NCBI GenBank assembly: GCA_039029735.1
Contig: JBCCFL010000014.1
Location: 44,656 to 108,655 of the forward strand
Source of the DNA: CADEDH01 sp039029735
Lineage (GTDB): Bacteria > Actinomycetota > Acidimicrobiia > Acidimicrobiales > SZUA-35
Reading direction: 5' to 3'
DNA: 64,000 bases
The notes beneath the pieces were generated by a model. The model ran no database searches and had not been told where the DNA came from. It worked only from the letters and a program-made list of their open reading frames with translations. Shown here piece after piece: positions 49,664 to 59,113 of this stretch (within the stretch, counting starts at the first letter, position 1; each line of letters opens with the position of its first letter). The position numbers and the translations under genes were made by a program.

Positions 49664-50467
49664 ATGACTCAGCCTGATCCCTCCGAGATTCCGGTCGTCG
49701 TGCTCTGCGGCGGGCAGGGAACCCGCATCAGAGAGGCGTCGGAGAAGCTGCCGAAGCCGCTCATCGACATCGGCGGCAAGCCGATCCTGTGGCACATCAT
49801 GAAGCTGTACGGAGCCCATGGGTTCCGGCGCTTCATCCTCTGCCTCGGCTACAAGGCCTGGGAGATCAAGGACTACTTCCTTCGCTACGAGGAGATGATG
49901 TCGGATCTCACGATCCGGGTCGGGGGTGAGAACCCCGGCATCGAGTATCTCGCCCGCGAATCGCTCGATGACTGGGAGGTCACGCTCGTCGATACCGGGA
50001 TCGACACTGGTACCGGCGGCCGCATCCAGAAGGTCGGCCACCTGATCGACACCGAGTACTTCATGGTCACCTATGGCGACGGCCTCGGCGACGTCGACCT
50101 GTCGGGCGAGCTGAAGATGATGGCCGAGAAGAAGCTGACCGCGATGGTCACTGGTGTGCAGCCCACCTCGCGTTACGGCGAGCTCGGGGTCACCGATGGG
50201 CTCGTCACCAACTTCGCCGAGAAGCCCCAGACCGAGGACTGGGTGTCGGGCGGCTTCTTCGCCTTCCACCGTGACTTCCTCGACCGGCTCCCCACCGACG
50301 ATCCGGAACACTTCTTCGAGCGGGGCCCGATCCAGACGGTCAGCCACGACAAGGGCCTTGGGCTGTTCCCCCACGAGGGGTTCTGGATGGGCATGGACAC
50401 GTTCCGGGAGTACAGCGCCCTCAACGAGATGTGGGCGTCGGGTTCTGCTCCCTGGAAGATCTGGTAG
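49664..50467 (+). CDS. rfbF: Glucose-1-phosphate cytidylyltransferase
   Basis: Makes CDP-glucose from CTP and glucose-1-phosphate. 267 residues, normal length. The opening VVVLCGGQGTRIREASEKLPKPLIDIGGKPILWHIMKLY carries the nucleotide-binding GGxGTRxxE signature with the glycine-rich loop and KP motif. MVTYGDGLGDVD holds the metal-binding Asp, and VSGGFFAFHRDFLDRL and WMGMDTFREYSAL are typical of RfbF. It is one step ahead of rfbG, which is found 3.7 kb away on the same strand, past two minus-strand genes. Its 3' end overlaps the convergent sugar transferase by 47 bp. Confidence 0.95.
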   Translation: MTQPDPSEIPVVVLCGGQGTRIREASEKLPKPLIDIGGKPILWHIMKLYGAHGFRRFILCLGYKAWEIKDYFLRYEEMMSDLTIRVGGENPGIEYLARESLDDWEVTLVDTGIDTGTGGRIQKVGHLIDTEYFMVTYGDGLGDVDLSGELKMMAEKKLTAMVTGVQPTSRYGELGVTDGLVTNFAEKPQTEDWVSGGFFAFHRDFLDRLPTDDPEHFFERGPIQTVSHDKGLGLFPHEGFWMGMDTFREYSALNEMWASGSAPWKIW

Positions 50468-52076
50468 CCACGCCGGAGCCGTTCGGCTCGCCGGCGCTGC
50501 CCTGCGGTTCCCGCGAGCGGAGATCGATCACCGCCTCGTTCGCCCGAACCGTCTCAGGTGGCGATGCGTGACCGGCGCGTGCCTGCACCCCGTCAGTTGA
50601 CATCTGACGGCCTCTGGCGATCCGCAGAGGGGTGAGGAGGAGTGATACGCCCACCTGTTCGGCGGTTGCCAACAGAATGCGCAGGTCCAGGGTGAGCGTC
50701 CAGTTCTCCACGTAGTGCAGGTCGAGTCGGCGATAGGCGTTGAACGCCGCATTCGATCGGGCCTCGACCTGCCAGAGTCCGGTGATGCCCGGGCGGACTT
50801 CGAAGCGGTCTCGCAACTCGGAGTCGAACGCCGCTCCTTCCTCGGGGAGGGCCGGTCGAGGGCCGACCAGGCTCATGTCTCCCCGAACCACATTGAGGAG
50901 CTGGGGGAGTTCGTCGATCGAGGTCTCGCGGATGATGCGCCCCACGCGGGTGATCCGGGGGTCGTCGGTCATCTTGAACAGAGGGCCGGTGCGTTCGTTA
51001 CGGTTCCGGATGCTCTGCTTGCGGGCCTCGGCGTCGGGCACCATCGAGCGGAACTTGAACATGGCGAACGCCTGACCCGAGCGGCCGATGCGGGGGGCGG
51101 TGTAGAGAATCGGGCCCCGGTCTTCCAGCCAGATCACCAGGGCAGTGATGGCCATCACCGGGGCGGCACACACGAGAATCAAGACCGCCCCGACCACGTC
51201 GACGAATCGTTTCGAGGCCCGCTGTCGACGGCCGATCGAGTTGCGGCCGAGCACCACCAGCGGTTCGTGGGCCAGCGAGCGAATGTCGAACCGTCGCTGC
51301 CCGAGCCGGCTCACCCCGGTGGTGAGGTGTACGTCGTAGCCACAGGTGAACAATTCGCGGGTGATCGAGCGGAACTGGTCACCCCGGAACCCGGTTGCGG
51401 TCACAATGGCACCGGTTGCCTTGTGGGCCTGCATCAGCTCTGTCATCCGGCTGGTGGGCCCGATCCACCGATCGGCCACCCCGCTGCGCTCGGCCACGGC
51501 CAGGTTGCCGATCACGCCGGCCAGGCGGAAGCGGGCTTCGGGGTGATCGACCACCAGATCGGCGAGCTCGCGGGCCTCGTGTCCGGTGCCAACAATCACC
51601 ACTCGTGTGGTCGGCTCGTCGGCCCACCACTCGTCCTCTACCACGCCGAATATCCCTCGGCTCATGATGCGGCCAGCGAACACCGCACACCAGCCGAGCA
51701 GGATCTCCGACGCCCCGATGTGCCAGTCGAGAAAGGCGGCGGTCACCGGCAGCGCGGCGGCACCACCCAGCACGGCGACGAACACGCCTGAGATCTCCTC
51801 GGTGCGGGGAAGGGTGGGCCGCCGGGCGTAGAGGCCTTGGCGCTCCATCGTGATCAGGGTGACCCCGGCGGCGACCGCCGCCATGACCATCGATCGCTCG
51901 TCGGACCGCTTCAGTTCTTCGGTGATGGTCGTCGCAACCAAGACGGTGAACCAGCTGGCAACAACCACCACGATGTCAGCCGCGCGCTGGGCCAGGTCCA
52001 GTCGATGCCAACCGGTCGGGCTCCCGGGAGGGAGAGCGGAGCCGTGACTGACACCTCGGAGCCGCCCGCCCCGCAT
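50421..52076 (-). CDS. Polyprenyl-phosphate sugar phosphotransferase (initiating)
   Basis: 551 residues, WbaP/WcaJ class. N-terminal membrane segments, a Rossmann-like CoA_binding_3 domain (VVIVGTGHEARELADLVVDH), then the C-terminal bacterial sugar transferase domain: KRFVDVVGAVLILVCAAPVMAITALVIWLEDRGPILY, MFKFRSMVPDA, RETSIDELPQLLNVVRGDMSLVGPRPALP. It transfers a phospho-sugar from a nucleotide sugar to undecaprenyl phosphate, starting repeat-unit assembly. ATG 52076 shares one nucleotide with the stop of the upstream Wzz/kinase gene (TGATG), so both are translated together. Confidence 0.93.
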   Translation of the reverse strand: MRGGRLRGVSHGSALPPGSPTGWHRLDLAQRAADIVVVVASWFTVLVATTITEELKRSDERSMVMAAVAAGVTLITMERQGLYARRPTLPRTEEISGVFVAVLGGAAALPVTAAFLDWHIGASEILLGWCAVFAGRIMSRGIFGVVEDEWWADEPTTRVVIVGTGHEARELADLVVDHPEARFRLAGVIGNLAVAERSGVADRWIGPTSRMTELMQAHKATGAIVTATGFRGDQFRSITRELFTCGYDVHLTTGVSRLGQRRFDIRSLAHEPLVVLGRNSIGRRQRASKRFVDVVGAVLILVCAAPVMAITALVIWLEDRGPILYTAPRIGRSGQAFAMFKFRSMVPDAEARKQSIRNRNERTGPLFKMTDDPRITRVGRIIRETSIDELPQLLNVVRGDMSLVGPRPALPEEGAAFDSELRDRFEVRPGITGLWQVEARSNAAFNAYRRLDLHYVENWTLTLDLRILLATAEQVGVSLLLTPLRIARGRQMSTDGVQARAGHASPPETVRANEAVIDLRSREPQGSAGEPNGSGVATRSSREQNPTPTSR

Positions 52077-53905
52077 CAGTACGCGGCTTGGTCGTCTCGA
52101 TAGTGCGAACCCACCACGAGGTCGTCGGGCTCAGCGGCTGATTCGGGCTGGGGCGTCGGCACCGCAGCGGCTGGCTGGGACGTCTGGGGCGGAACGGCCG
52201 GTGGCTCGGCTGGTGTCGGCGTCTCCCGGAGGTCGACTGTCGATGCCTTCCGGCGTCGGAACCACGACCGTCGTTCCGGAGCCTCGTCGGGATGCTCACC
52301 GTCGCGGTAGCCGTAGGGGGAACCGGTGGCCTTGATGCCCACCACGCACAACCCGATCACATCGGCACCCACCACGCGGAGACTGGTGAGCGCCTGTTCC
52401 AGCGCACGCTTCGAGGTGGAGCCGGCTCGAACCACCACAATCACGGCGTCGACCTGGCGGCCGATCGACGGGGCGTCGGACACCGGCAGCACGGGCGGCG
52501 CGTCGAGCACCACCAGATCGGCCTCCTGCTCGACGGCGTCGATCAGTTGCGTGAAGCGAGGCGTGGCCACGAAGTCGGCTGGACTCGGTGGCGCGGTGCC
52601 GGTTGGTACCACGATCAGGTTGCGGCTCCCGTGTTCGTCCACCCGCAGTGCCGCCTGGGCCAATGGCATGTCATGGAGGATGTGGTCCGACAGCCCCGGC
52701 ACGGCGGCACAGTCGAAGATCTGGTGGATCCGTGGTTTGCGGAAATCCACGTCGGCCAGGGCCACCCGGTGGTCAACGGCGCTCAGCGCCCAGGCCAGGT
52801 TCACCGACAGGGTGGTCTTGCCCTCCGATTCGTTCGGGCTCGTGATCAGCAGCGAGTTGATCTGGCGCCCGAGGAGGGAGAACTCCAGCGCCGTTCGCAC
52901 CTTCTGATACCCCTCGGCCACTGCTGTACCCGTGTACCGCATGGTGGCCAGAGGAAGATCCCGCTCGTCGAGCTCACGGCCCGGGGCTGGGATCCCGCCC
53001 AGTACGGGAACAGCGAGGTGGGCCAGATCGTCGACGGATCGGATCGTCTGGTCGAGGGCCTCGGCCAGGAGAGCGGCGGCCACACCGGCAGCCAGTCCGA
53101 CGATCGCTGCCGCCACCAGCACCCGGGCAGCAGGCTCGTTGGCTGGCTCCTGAGGAGAGGAGGCCACCTGCACCACGCGGGCGGTGCCGGTCGAGGCCAG
53201 CCGTCCCTGCAGTTCGAGGTTCGTGATGCTCTCGGCGATGGCCTGGACGCGGCTGTCGAGCAGCGTCATCTCGGGTTGGAGCTCGGTGGTGGTGCGGGCC
53301 AGTTCGGCTTCCAATTGGGTGCGACGGGCGTCGGTGGGGGCCGCGGCCAGCCGGTTCTCGATTGCGGCCACTGGGGCGACGAGGTCGCGGCGTTGCTCAC
53401 GCAGATCAGCCAGGTCGGTCTCGAAGGCGAGCACTGCGTCGGTGATGCTGGCCACGGCCTCCTGGCGCTTGGCTTCCACGTAGACCTCGGCCCAGGTGTT
53501 GGAGGCCAGGGTCGCATCAGCGGCGATCGTCGACTGGGACGTGAACCGCAAGACGTCCGAGGCCTCGTCCGCAGTCACCGTAATGTCAGGTTCGAGCCCG
53601 AGTCGACTCTCGACCTCGGTGCGCACCACGTCTGACAGCGCAGCGTTCACCTCGTTCGACAGCTCCCGACTGGCGAACTGCACATTTGTGAAGCCGCTGT
53701 TCGTCACCACGTCCTGGGCGGCCGAATTGCCGAGGGCCACGAGGGCAGTCGTCTCGTACACCGGGGTTCGGACGACAATGAACGCCCCCGCCGCAGCTGC
53801 GATCAGCGCGGACATGGCGACGGCCCACTGCCAGCGGCGGCGGAGGATGACGAGATAGTCGCTGAGGGAGAGCTCGTACTCGGGCGGCGGGTCGATCGAG
53901 CGCAT
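52076..53905 (-). CDS. Wzz domain plus BY-kinase-like ATPase
   Basis: 609 residues from ATG 53905 (MRSIDPPPEYELSLSDYLVILRRRW). First membrane helix about 27-47; Wzz-type periplasmic-side domain with coiled coils; second helix near 265; cytoplasmic P-loop ATPase with intact Walker A SPNESEGKTTLSV (Lys near 363), Walker A' LADVDFRKPRI and Walker B LVVLDAPPVLPVSDA. The C-terminal tail has only scattered Tyr (YGY, HY, QAAY), so autophosphorylation is possible but not proven. It controls chain length or export of the polymer. It is followed by the initiating sugar transferase. Confidence 0.88.
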   Translation of the reverse strand: MRSIDPPPEYELSLSDYLVILRRRWQWAVAMSALIAAAAGAFIVVRTPVYETTALVALGNSAAQDVVTNSGFTNVQFASRELSNEVNAALSDVVRTEVESRLGLEPDITVTADEASDVLRFTSQSTIAADATLASNTWAEVYVEAKRQEAVASITDAVLAFETDLADLREQRRDLVAPVAAIENRLAAAPTDARRTQLEAELARTTTELQPEMTLLDSRVQAIAESITNLELQGRLASTGTARVVQVASSPQEPANEPAARVLVAAAIVGLAAGVAAALLAEALDQTIRSVDDLAHLAVPVLGGIPAPGRELDERDLPLATMRYTGTAVAEGYQKVRTALEFSLLGRQINSLLITSPNESEGKTTLSVNLAWALSAVDHRVALADVDFRKPRIHQIFDCAAVPGLSDHILHDMPLAQAALRVDEHGSRNLIVVPTGTAPPSPADFVATPRFTQLIDAVEQEADLVVLDAPPVLPVSDAPSIGRQVDAVIVVVRAGSTSKRALEQALTSLRVVGADVIGLCVVGIKATGSPYGYRDGEHPDEAPERRSWFRRRKASTVDLRETPTPAEPPAVPPQTSQPAAAVPTPQPESAAEPDDLVVGSHYRDDQAAY

Positions 53906-54195
53906 GGAGATCACGACCCCCTGTTGGAGGGTCGACAAAAAGGAACCACGAGCGGCTACCTCATGTTCGATTGCGGCGGGAGATACTCGATGGATGCTGG
54001 ATCGACACCGAGGGTGCCAGTGCCGGTACGGCAGCTGGCTGGTCGGACCAGCCTAATCCCCGTGGCCGCAGCCCGGTGGTGGCTGTGCTGTTGCGGTGGA
54101 CATCGACCTATTGGCCTCCTCCGAGGTGCACACCCTCGGCGGATACCATCACGGCTACGCGTGCGATGTGCGTAGCGGCCTGAGGGGTGGAGTGA
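53906..54195. promoter_or_regulatory. Divergent control region between wzz/kinase gene and rfbG
   Basis: 290 bp without a gene. Two inverted repeats are visible towards rfbG: CCGAGG, 7-nt spacer, CCTCGG (54121-54139) and GCTACGC, 9-nt spacer, GCGTAGC (54154-54176), both perfect. GGGGTGGAG precedes ATG 54196. It must hold promoters for both directions, but no convincing -35/-10 pair was found by eye. Confidence 0.5.
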
Positions 54196-55260
54196 ATGAT
54201 CGACGCAGGGTTCTGGGCTGACCAGCGGGTGCTGGTCACTGGACACACCGGGTTCAAGGGCTCGTGGTTGGCTCTGTGGCTCACCGAGATGGGGGCCGAG
54301 GTGACCGGTCTGGCCCTCGCCCCGAGTTCGTCGCCATCGCTGTACACCGAGGCCGCCATCGACGATCGGGTGCGTTCGCACATCGGCGACGTGTCCGACG
54401 CGGCCTTCGTGGCCGACGTCGTTGCCGAGGCTCGGCCGACAGTCGTGCTACACCTCGCCGCCCAGGCAATCGTGCGCCAGTCATTCGACGACCCCGTCGA
54501 GACCTTCGCCACCAACGTGGTCGGAACTGCCGCTGTGCTCGACGCCGCCCGGCGCTCGCCCGATCTCGCCGCCGTGGTCAGCGTCACGTCGGACAAGTGC
54601 TACGAGAACAACGAGTGGATCTGGGGCTACCGCGAGAACGAGCCGATGGGCGGTCACGATCCGTACTCGGCCAGCAAGGGTTGCGCCGAGCTGGTCACCT
54701 CGGCGATGCGTCGTTCCTACTACACCGACGAGAACGGGCCGCAGGTCGCGAGCGCCCGGGCCGGCAACGTGATCGGTGGCGGCGACTGGGCCGCCAGTCG
54801 GCTGATTCCCGACATCGCCCGGGCCTGGTCCGTTGGCGAAGAGGTCGTGATCCGCCGGCCCGAGGCGGTCCGCCCCTGGCAGCACGTACTCGAACCCCTC
54901 GCCGGCTACCTCCTGTTGGCCGAGCGCCTCGCTGGAGGCGGCGCCGGCTTCGCCGACGGCTGGAACTTCGGCCCCTCCGACGACGACACGCGGCCGGTCG
55001 ACTGGATCGTCGACCGCATGAGCCGGCACTGGAAGGGCGAGGTGTCGTGGCGCATCGAACGCGACGGCCCTCACGAGGCCACGCTGCTCAGGCTCGACTC
55101 GTCGAAGGCACGCCAGCAGCTCGGCTGGCGGCCCCAGCTCCGGCTCGACACCGCCATCGACTGGATCGTCGAGTGGTACAGCCGCTTCTACCAGGGCGAG
55201 TCCGCCCGAGACCTGACCGTCAACCAGATCCACCAGTTCCAGGAGCTGTTGCAAGGATGA
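54196..55260 (+). CDS. rfbG: CDP-glucose 4,6-dehydratase
   Basis: Converts CDP-glucose to CDP-4-keto-6-deoxyglucose. 354 residues, SDR fold. Seen: VLVTGHTGFKGSWLALWLTEMG (NAD loop, about 12-33), HLAAQAIVRQSFDDPVETFATNVVGTAAVL, SVTSDKCYENNEWIWGYRENEPMGGHDPYSASKGCAE with the YxxxK pair, and the C-terminal WNFGPSDDDTRPVDWIVD. These wordings are those of CDP- rather than dTDP-glucose dehydratases. It overlaps the epimerase homologue by 4 nt. Confidence 0.95.
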   Translation: MIDAGFWADQRVLVTGHTGFKGSWLALWLTEMGAEVTGLALAPSSSPSLYTEAAIDDRVRSHIGDVSDAAFVADVVAEARPTVVLHLAAQAIVRQSFDDPVETFATNVVGTAAVLDAARRSPDLAAVVSVTSDKCYENNEWIWGYRENEPMGGHDPYSASKGCAELVTSAMRRSYYTDENGPQVASARAGNVIGGGDWAASRLIPDIARAWSVGEEVVIRRPEAVRPWQHVLEPLAGYLLLAERLAGGGAGFADGWNFGPSDDDTRPVDWIVDRMSRHWKGEVSWRIERDGPHEATLLRLDSSKARQQLGWRPQLRLDTAIDWIVEWYSRFYQGESARDLTVNQIHQFQELLQG

Positions 55261-55817
55261 AGTTCACCGAGACCGAGCTCTCTGATGCGTTCGTGATCGA
55301 CATCGAACCGATCGGCGACGAGCGAGGTTTCTTCGCCCGCTGGTACTGCTCACGTGAGTTCGCCGAGCACGGCATCGCCCCACCCGACGCGCAGGGCAAC
55401 CTGAGCTACAACCGCCACACGGGCACCGTGCGAGGCATGCACATGCAACGTCCCCCGGCATCGGAGGCGAAGCTGGTGCGATGCGTGCACGGTGCAATCC
55501 TCGATGTGATCATTGACACCCGGAAGGGTTCGCCGACGAGGTGGCAGTCCGTCGGCTACGAGTTGTCGGCTGACAACCGCCGGGCGCTGTACGTTCCGGA
55601 GGGATTCGCCCACGGCTATCAGACGCTCACCGATGACGCCGAGGTCATGTACCAGGTGAGCCAGTTCTACTCACCGGGGAACGAGGTGGGGCTGCGTCAC
55701 GACGACCCCGAGCTGGGTCTGTCGTGGCCGCTGCCGATCACATCAGTGTCGGACAAAGACTCGTCCTGGCCGCTTCTGGCCGACATCGACCGCGAAGAGT
55801 TCGGGGAACCAGCATGA
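55257..55817 (+). CDS. RmlC/RfbC-like nucleotide-sugar 3,5-epimerase
   Basis: Cupin-fold epimerase, 186 residues, homologous to dTDP-4-dehydrorhamnose 3,5-epimerase: IDIEPIGDERGFFARWYCSREFAEHG, YNRHTGTVRGMHMQRPPASEAKLVRCVHGAILDVIIDTR, YVPEGFAHGYQTLTDDAEVMYQV. The catalytic His region (RGMHMQ, usual RGLHYQ) and Tyr are kept with changes. Because it is fused by overlap to CDP-sugar genes, its substrate is probably CDP-4-keto-6-deoxyglucose, with epimerisation at C3, C5 or both. Which centres are changed cannot be told. ATG 55257 overlaps the rfbG stop. Confidence 0.87.
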   Translation: MKFTETELSDAFVIDIEPIGDERGFFARWYCSREFAEHGIAPPDAQGNLSYNRHTGTVRGMHMQRPPASEAKLVRCVHGAILDVIIDTRKGSPTRWQSVGYELSADNRRALYVPEGFAHGYQTLTDDAEVMYQVSQFYSPGNEVGLRHDDPELGLSWPLPITSVSDKDSSWPLLADIDREEFGEPA

Positions 55818-57121
55818 TCATCATCGACACTGCGCTCAAGAAGCGTCACGAAGAAGGCAACCCGGTTCGCGTGGCCGCCACCGGCGCCGGCTTCATCGCC
55901 CGGGGCCTCACCAACCGGATGGTCAACTACGCGCCTGGCATGGATCTGTCGCTGATCGTGAACCGCACGCCCCAGAACGCGATCAACTGCTACGCCGAGG
56001 CCGGCGTCGACGATCCGGTCGAGGTGAACTCGGTCGCCGAACTGCACGCGGCCATGGATGCCGGTCGCCTGGCCTACACCAGCGACTACACGGTGGCCAC
56101 CCGCAGTGAGCGGATCGACTGTGTCATCGAGGGCACGGGCACGATCCACTACGCGGCCGACGTGGTGCTCGACGCGATTGCGAACGGCCGCGACGTCGTG
56201 ATGCTGAACGCCGAGCTCGACGCCGTGGTGGGCCCCATCCTGAAGCACAAGGCGGACGCTGCCGGCTCGGTGTACACCGGGTGCGACGGCGATCAGCCCG
56301 GCGTGCAGATGAACCTGCTCCGCTTCGTCGAGGGCATCGGCGCCCGACCGCTCGTGGCCGGGAACATCAAGGGCCTGCTCGACCACTACCGCAACCCCGA
56401 GACCCAGGCCCGGTTCGCCGCCGAGTGGGGCCAAACGGCCGAGATGGTGACGAGCTTCGCCGACGGCACCAAGATCGCCTTCGAGCAGGCCGTGGTGGCC
56501 AACGCCACCGGGTTCACCGTCGCCAAGCGAGGCATGATCGGGCCCGAGTACGACGGCTTCATCGACGATCTGGTCAGCGCCTATGACCTCGACATGCTGG
56601 AGGAGAAGGGCGGGATCGTCGACTACTGCCTGGGCACCAAGCCGGGGCCTGGTGTGTACGTCTTCGCGGTGCACGACGACCCTCAGCAGTGGCCATACCT
56701 CAAGTACGGCAAGCTCGGCGAGGGCCCCCTCTACTCGTTCTACGTGCCGTACCACCTCTGTCATTTCGAGGTTCCGAACTCGGTGGCCCGTGCGGTGTTG
56801 TTCGACGATCCCACGATCACGCCGATCGCGGGTCCGAAGGTCGACGTGATCACCATGGCCAAGGTCGACCTCAAGGCCGGCACCACGCTGGATGGTCTCG
56901 GTGGGTTCCACACCTTTGGGCTCTGCGACGAGGTCGAGGTGGCCCGTCGTGACGACCTTCTGCCGGTCGGTCTCGCCGAGGGGTGCACGCTCACCCGCGA
57001 CGTTGCCAAGGACGAGGCGATCAGCTTCGCCGACGTCACGATCCCCGCGGGTCGCCTGGTCGACCAGCTGTGGCACGAGCAGAACGACGTGTTCCCGCTC
57101 GAGCAGCTCGCCTCCGCCTGA
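55814..57121 (+). CDS. NAD(P)-dependent oxidoreductase with C-terminal SAF domain
   Basis: 435 residues, related to homoserine-dehydrogenase-like (DRL) proteins. A Rossmann fold near residue 18 (VRVAATGAGFIARGLTNRMVNYAPG), middle sections DCVIEGTGTIHYAADVVLDAI and VMLNAELDAVVGPILKHKADAAGSVYTGCDGDQPGVQMNL, and a C-terminal SAF/antifreeze-like region (KVDLKAGTTLDGLGG, EGCTLTRDVAKDEAISFADVTIPAG). SAF domains bind sugar-acid-type ligands in sialate synthases. Encoded in an overlapping array with rfbG and the epimerase, it probably acts on the CDP-sugar or the product released from it. Exact reaction unknown. Confidence 0.8.
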   Translation: MIIIDTALKKRHEEGNPVRVAATGAGFIARGLTNRMVNYAPGMDLSLIVNRTPQNAINCYAEAGVDDPVEVNSVAELHAAMDAGRLAYTSDYTVATRSERIDCVIEGTGTIHYAADVVLDAIANGRDVVMLNAELDAVVGPILKHKADAAGSVYTGCDGDQPGVQMNLLRFVEGIGARPLVAGNIKGLLDHYRNPETQARFAAEWGQTAEMVTSFADGTKIAFEQAVVANATGFTVAKRGMIGPEYDGFIDDLVSAYDLDMLEEKGGIVDYCLGTKPGPGVYVFAVHDDPQQWPYLKYGKLGEGPLYSFYVPYHLCHFEVPNSVARAVLFDDPTITPIAGPKVDVITMAKVDLKAGTTLDGLGGFHTFGLCDEVEVARRDDLLPVGLAEGCTLTRDVAKDEAISFADVTIPAGRLVDQLWHEQNDVFPLEQLASA

Positions 57122-57258
57122 CGCACCTCTGAACCCGGCCGAACCACACCGGCCCTGATCTGAACCGATCCGACGCGGTTGGCGCCGGTGAGCATCGACT
57201 GGTGCACGATTGCGTCGCAGCTGGTCAAGGTGGGGCCTTGGTTGGTCGATGAACCTCC

Positions 57259-59064
57259 ATGGCCCCGATGCCTCGCGGTCGCCGTCTCGCGCACGCCGCG
57301 CTGATCCTGTGGGCCGTCGTGGCCGCCATGGTCGTGACGTTGTGGCTCGGGGACCGTCGCGACGCTGATGATGTGGATCAGCCGCCGGGCCCGGCTCCCG
57401 ACGTGGTACCGGTGGCGGGCGGTGTCACCCATGCCGTTGCCTCACGAGCTGCGTGGGACAACGCCGTCGCCGCCGCCCAACCCGGCGACGTGATCCGACT
57501 CACCAACACCATCACCGAGCGGCTCGCCTACCGGGGCACGAACGACGGAGCACCCGGCACCGGCGGCTCGGGCACGGCGGCGGCCCCGATCGTGATCACA
57601 GCCGATCCTGGCGTGTGGATCGACCCGGGCAACCAGAACTCTGGCGTGGGTGCGCTCGACGTGATCGCCGTCGACCACGTACACGTGGTGGCCGTCAATG
57701 TCCGCAACGCCCAGTTTGGGGTGCGCTGCCTCCAGTGCCGCGGCGCCGCCGGCGCCCCGATCCGGATCGTCGACAACAACGTGACCGACATCGGTCACGC
57801 CGGCATCACCTTCGCCGGGCATTGGGCGACGCATGCCGCCAGCAGCCACGGGCTCATCGCCGGCAACGTGATCAGCGACACTGGACGGACCAATGCCCAC
57901 TTCGGTGAAGGCGTCTACATCGGGCATGGGTCCACCGAGTGGGTCGACGAGACCAGCAACGTGGAGGTTCGGGGCAACAACATCTCGCGCACCGCGGCCG
58001 AGGGCGTCGACATCAAGCCAGGCACCCGTTCGATCATCGTGCGCGACAACCTGATCCACGATCTCGCGCCGGCCAGCGGCGGCGCGATCTCGGCTCACTA
58101 CGTGAACGCGGCCCCGAACCCGAAGCCGGCTGAGCTCGACCACGTGCTGGTGCAGAACAATCTCATCTGGAACGTGAACCTGAACGGTGTCAGCGGCTCG
58201 AACGACTGGGCCATCTGGGTCGGCCACGGTGGGGTGGATCTGATCGGCAACCGGATCTGGGGCCTTCGGCACCGGCCTGGTGGCACCCGAGCGATCCGGG
58301 TGCGGGCCACGCAGGCCTTCGGCCCGCACCCGATTCGTATCGAGGGCAACACCTTCTGGACCACCCACGGCTGGGTTGCCGAGGGATCGCCTTCGGGTGC
58401 CGCCAATGTCGTTGCGGCCGGCAACGTCGGCGTCGAGCTGGCCAGTGCCGAGGTGGTGGTGGGGGCCGACGCCTTCGCTGCCCCGGTCCCGGCGCTCGGC
58501 ACCGGGGGAGCCGCCGACGGTGGCAGCGGCCCCGGCTCGGCGCTCACCATCAGCGCCGGCGCGGTGTCGTACGGGATCGACCACTCGCTCACCCCGTCGA
58601 CCACGACCACGGTGCTCATCGCGGCCGCGCCCTCGAGCACCGACCCACCCGGCGCGTCGGACCCGTCGGAGGACCTGGCGGCTCCACCGGATCCCGCCAC
58701 CAGTACGCCGTCCTCCAGTACGCCGACGACCAGTGCTTCGTCCACCAGCGCACCGTCCACCAGTACGCCGACCATTGCGCCATCAACCGTGGCGCCGTCG
58801 ACCAGCGCGCTGTCCACCGTGGCACCGTCGACGACGATCACCACCGCCACGACGGTGGTGACCAACAGGCCGGGCACGGCCGCCGGTGAACCCGCCGCCG
58901 ATGCCCGATCGACGGCCGAGCCAGAGGCGCTTGCGTTCGCCGCGCCAGCTCCGGTCGCGCCCGATCGTCGGCTCGACGTGCACCTCCTGGTGCTCGCTGC
59001 CACGCTGGCGTCAGCCCCGAGCGTCGTCGTCGTGACACGGTGCGTGCGCTCGGCCCACCGCTGA
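57259..59064 (+). CDS. Secreted/anchored right-handed beta-helix protein
   Basis: 601 residues. Signal anchor at 8-31 (LAHAALILWAVVAAMVVTLWLG), then about 400 residues of parallel beta-helix with repeated N-x-I/V turns (VDNNVTDIGHAGITF, VEVRGNNISRTAAEGVDIK, VLVQNNLIWNVN, IRIEGNTFWTTHG), as in polysaccharide lyases and surface glycan-binding proteins. A Ser/Thr/Pro-rich linker (about 450-560) separates it from a C-terminal hydrophobic stretch plus basic end, a membrane-anchor pattern without LPxTG. The lyase metal site is not recognisable, so lyase or epimerase activity is uncertain. It is probably a cell-surface glycan protein. Confidence 0.8.
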   Translation: MAPMPRGRRLAHAALILWAVVAAMVVTLWLGDRRDADDVDQPPGPAPDVVPVAGGVTHAVASRAAWDNAVAAAQPGDVIRLTNTITERLAYRGTNDGAPGTGGSGTAAAPIVITADPGVWIDPGNQNSGVGALDVIAVDHVHVVAVNVRNAQFGVRCLQCRGAAGAPIRIVDNNVTDIGHAGITFAGHWATHAASSHGLIAGNVISDTGRTNAHFGEGVYIGHGSTEWVDETSNVEVRGNNISRTAAEGVDIKPGTRSIIVRDNLIHDLAPASGGAISAHYVNAAPNPKPAELDHVLVQNNLIWNVNLNGVSGSNDWAIWVGHGGVDLIGNRIWGLRHRPGGTRAIRVRATQAFGPHPIRIEGNTFWTTHGWVAEGSPSGAANVVAAGNVGVELASAEVVVGADAFAAPVPALGTGGAADGGSGPGSALTISAGAVSYGIDHSLTPSTTTTVLIAAAPSSTDPPGASDPSEDLAAPPDPATSTPSSSTPTTSASSTSAPSTSTPTIAPSTVAPSTSALSTVAPSTTITTATTVVTNRPGTAAGEPAADARSTAEPEALAFAAPAPVAPDRRLDVHLLVLAATLASAPSVVVVTRCVRSAHR

Positions 59065-59113
59065 GCTGTGAGTGCATCAAAAGCCATCACGATGGGTAGC
59101 CTCATCGCTCGGG

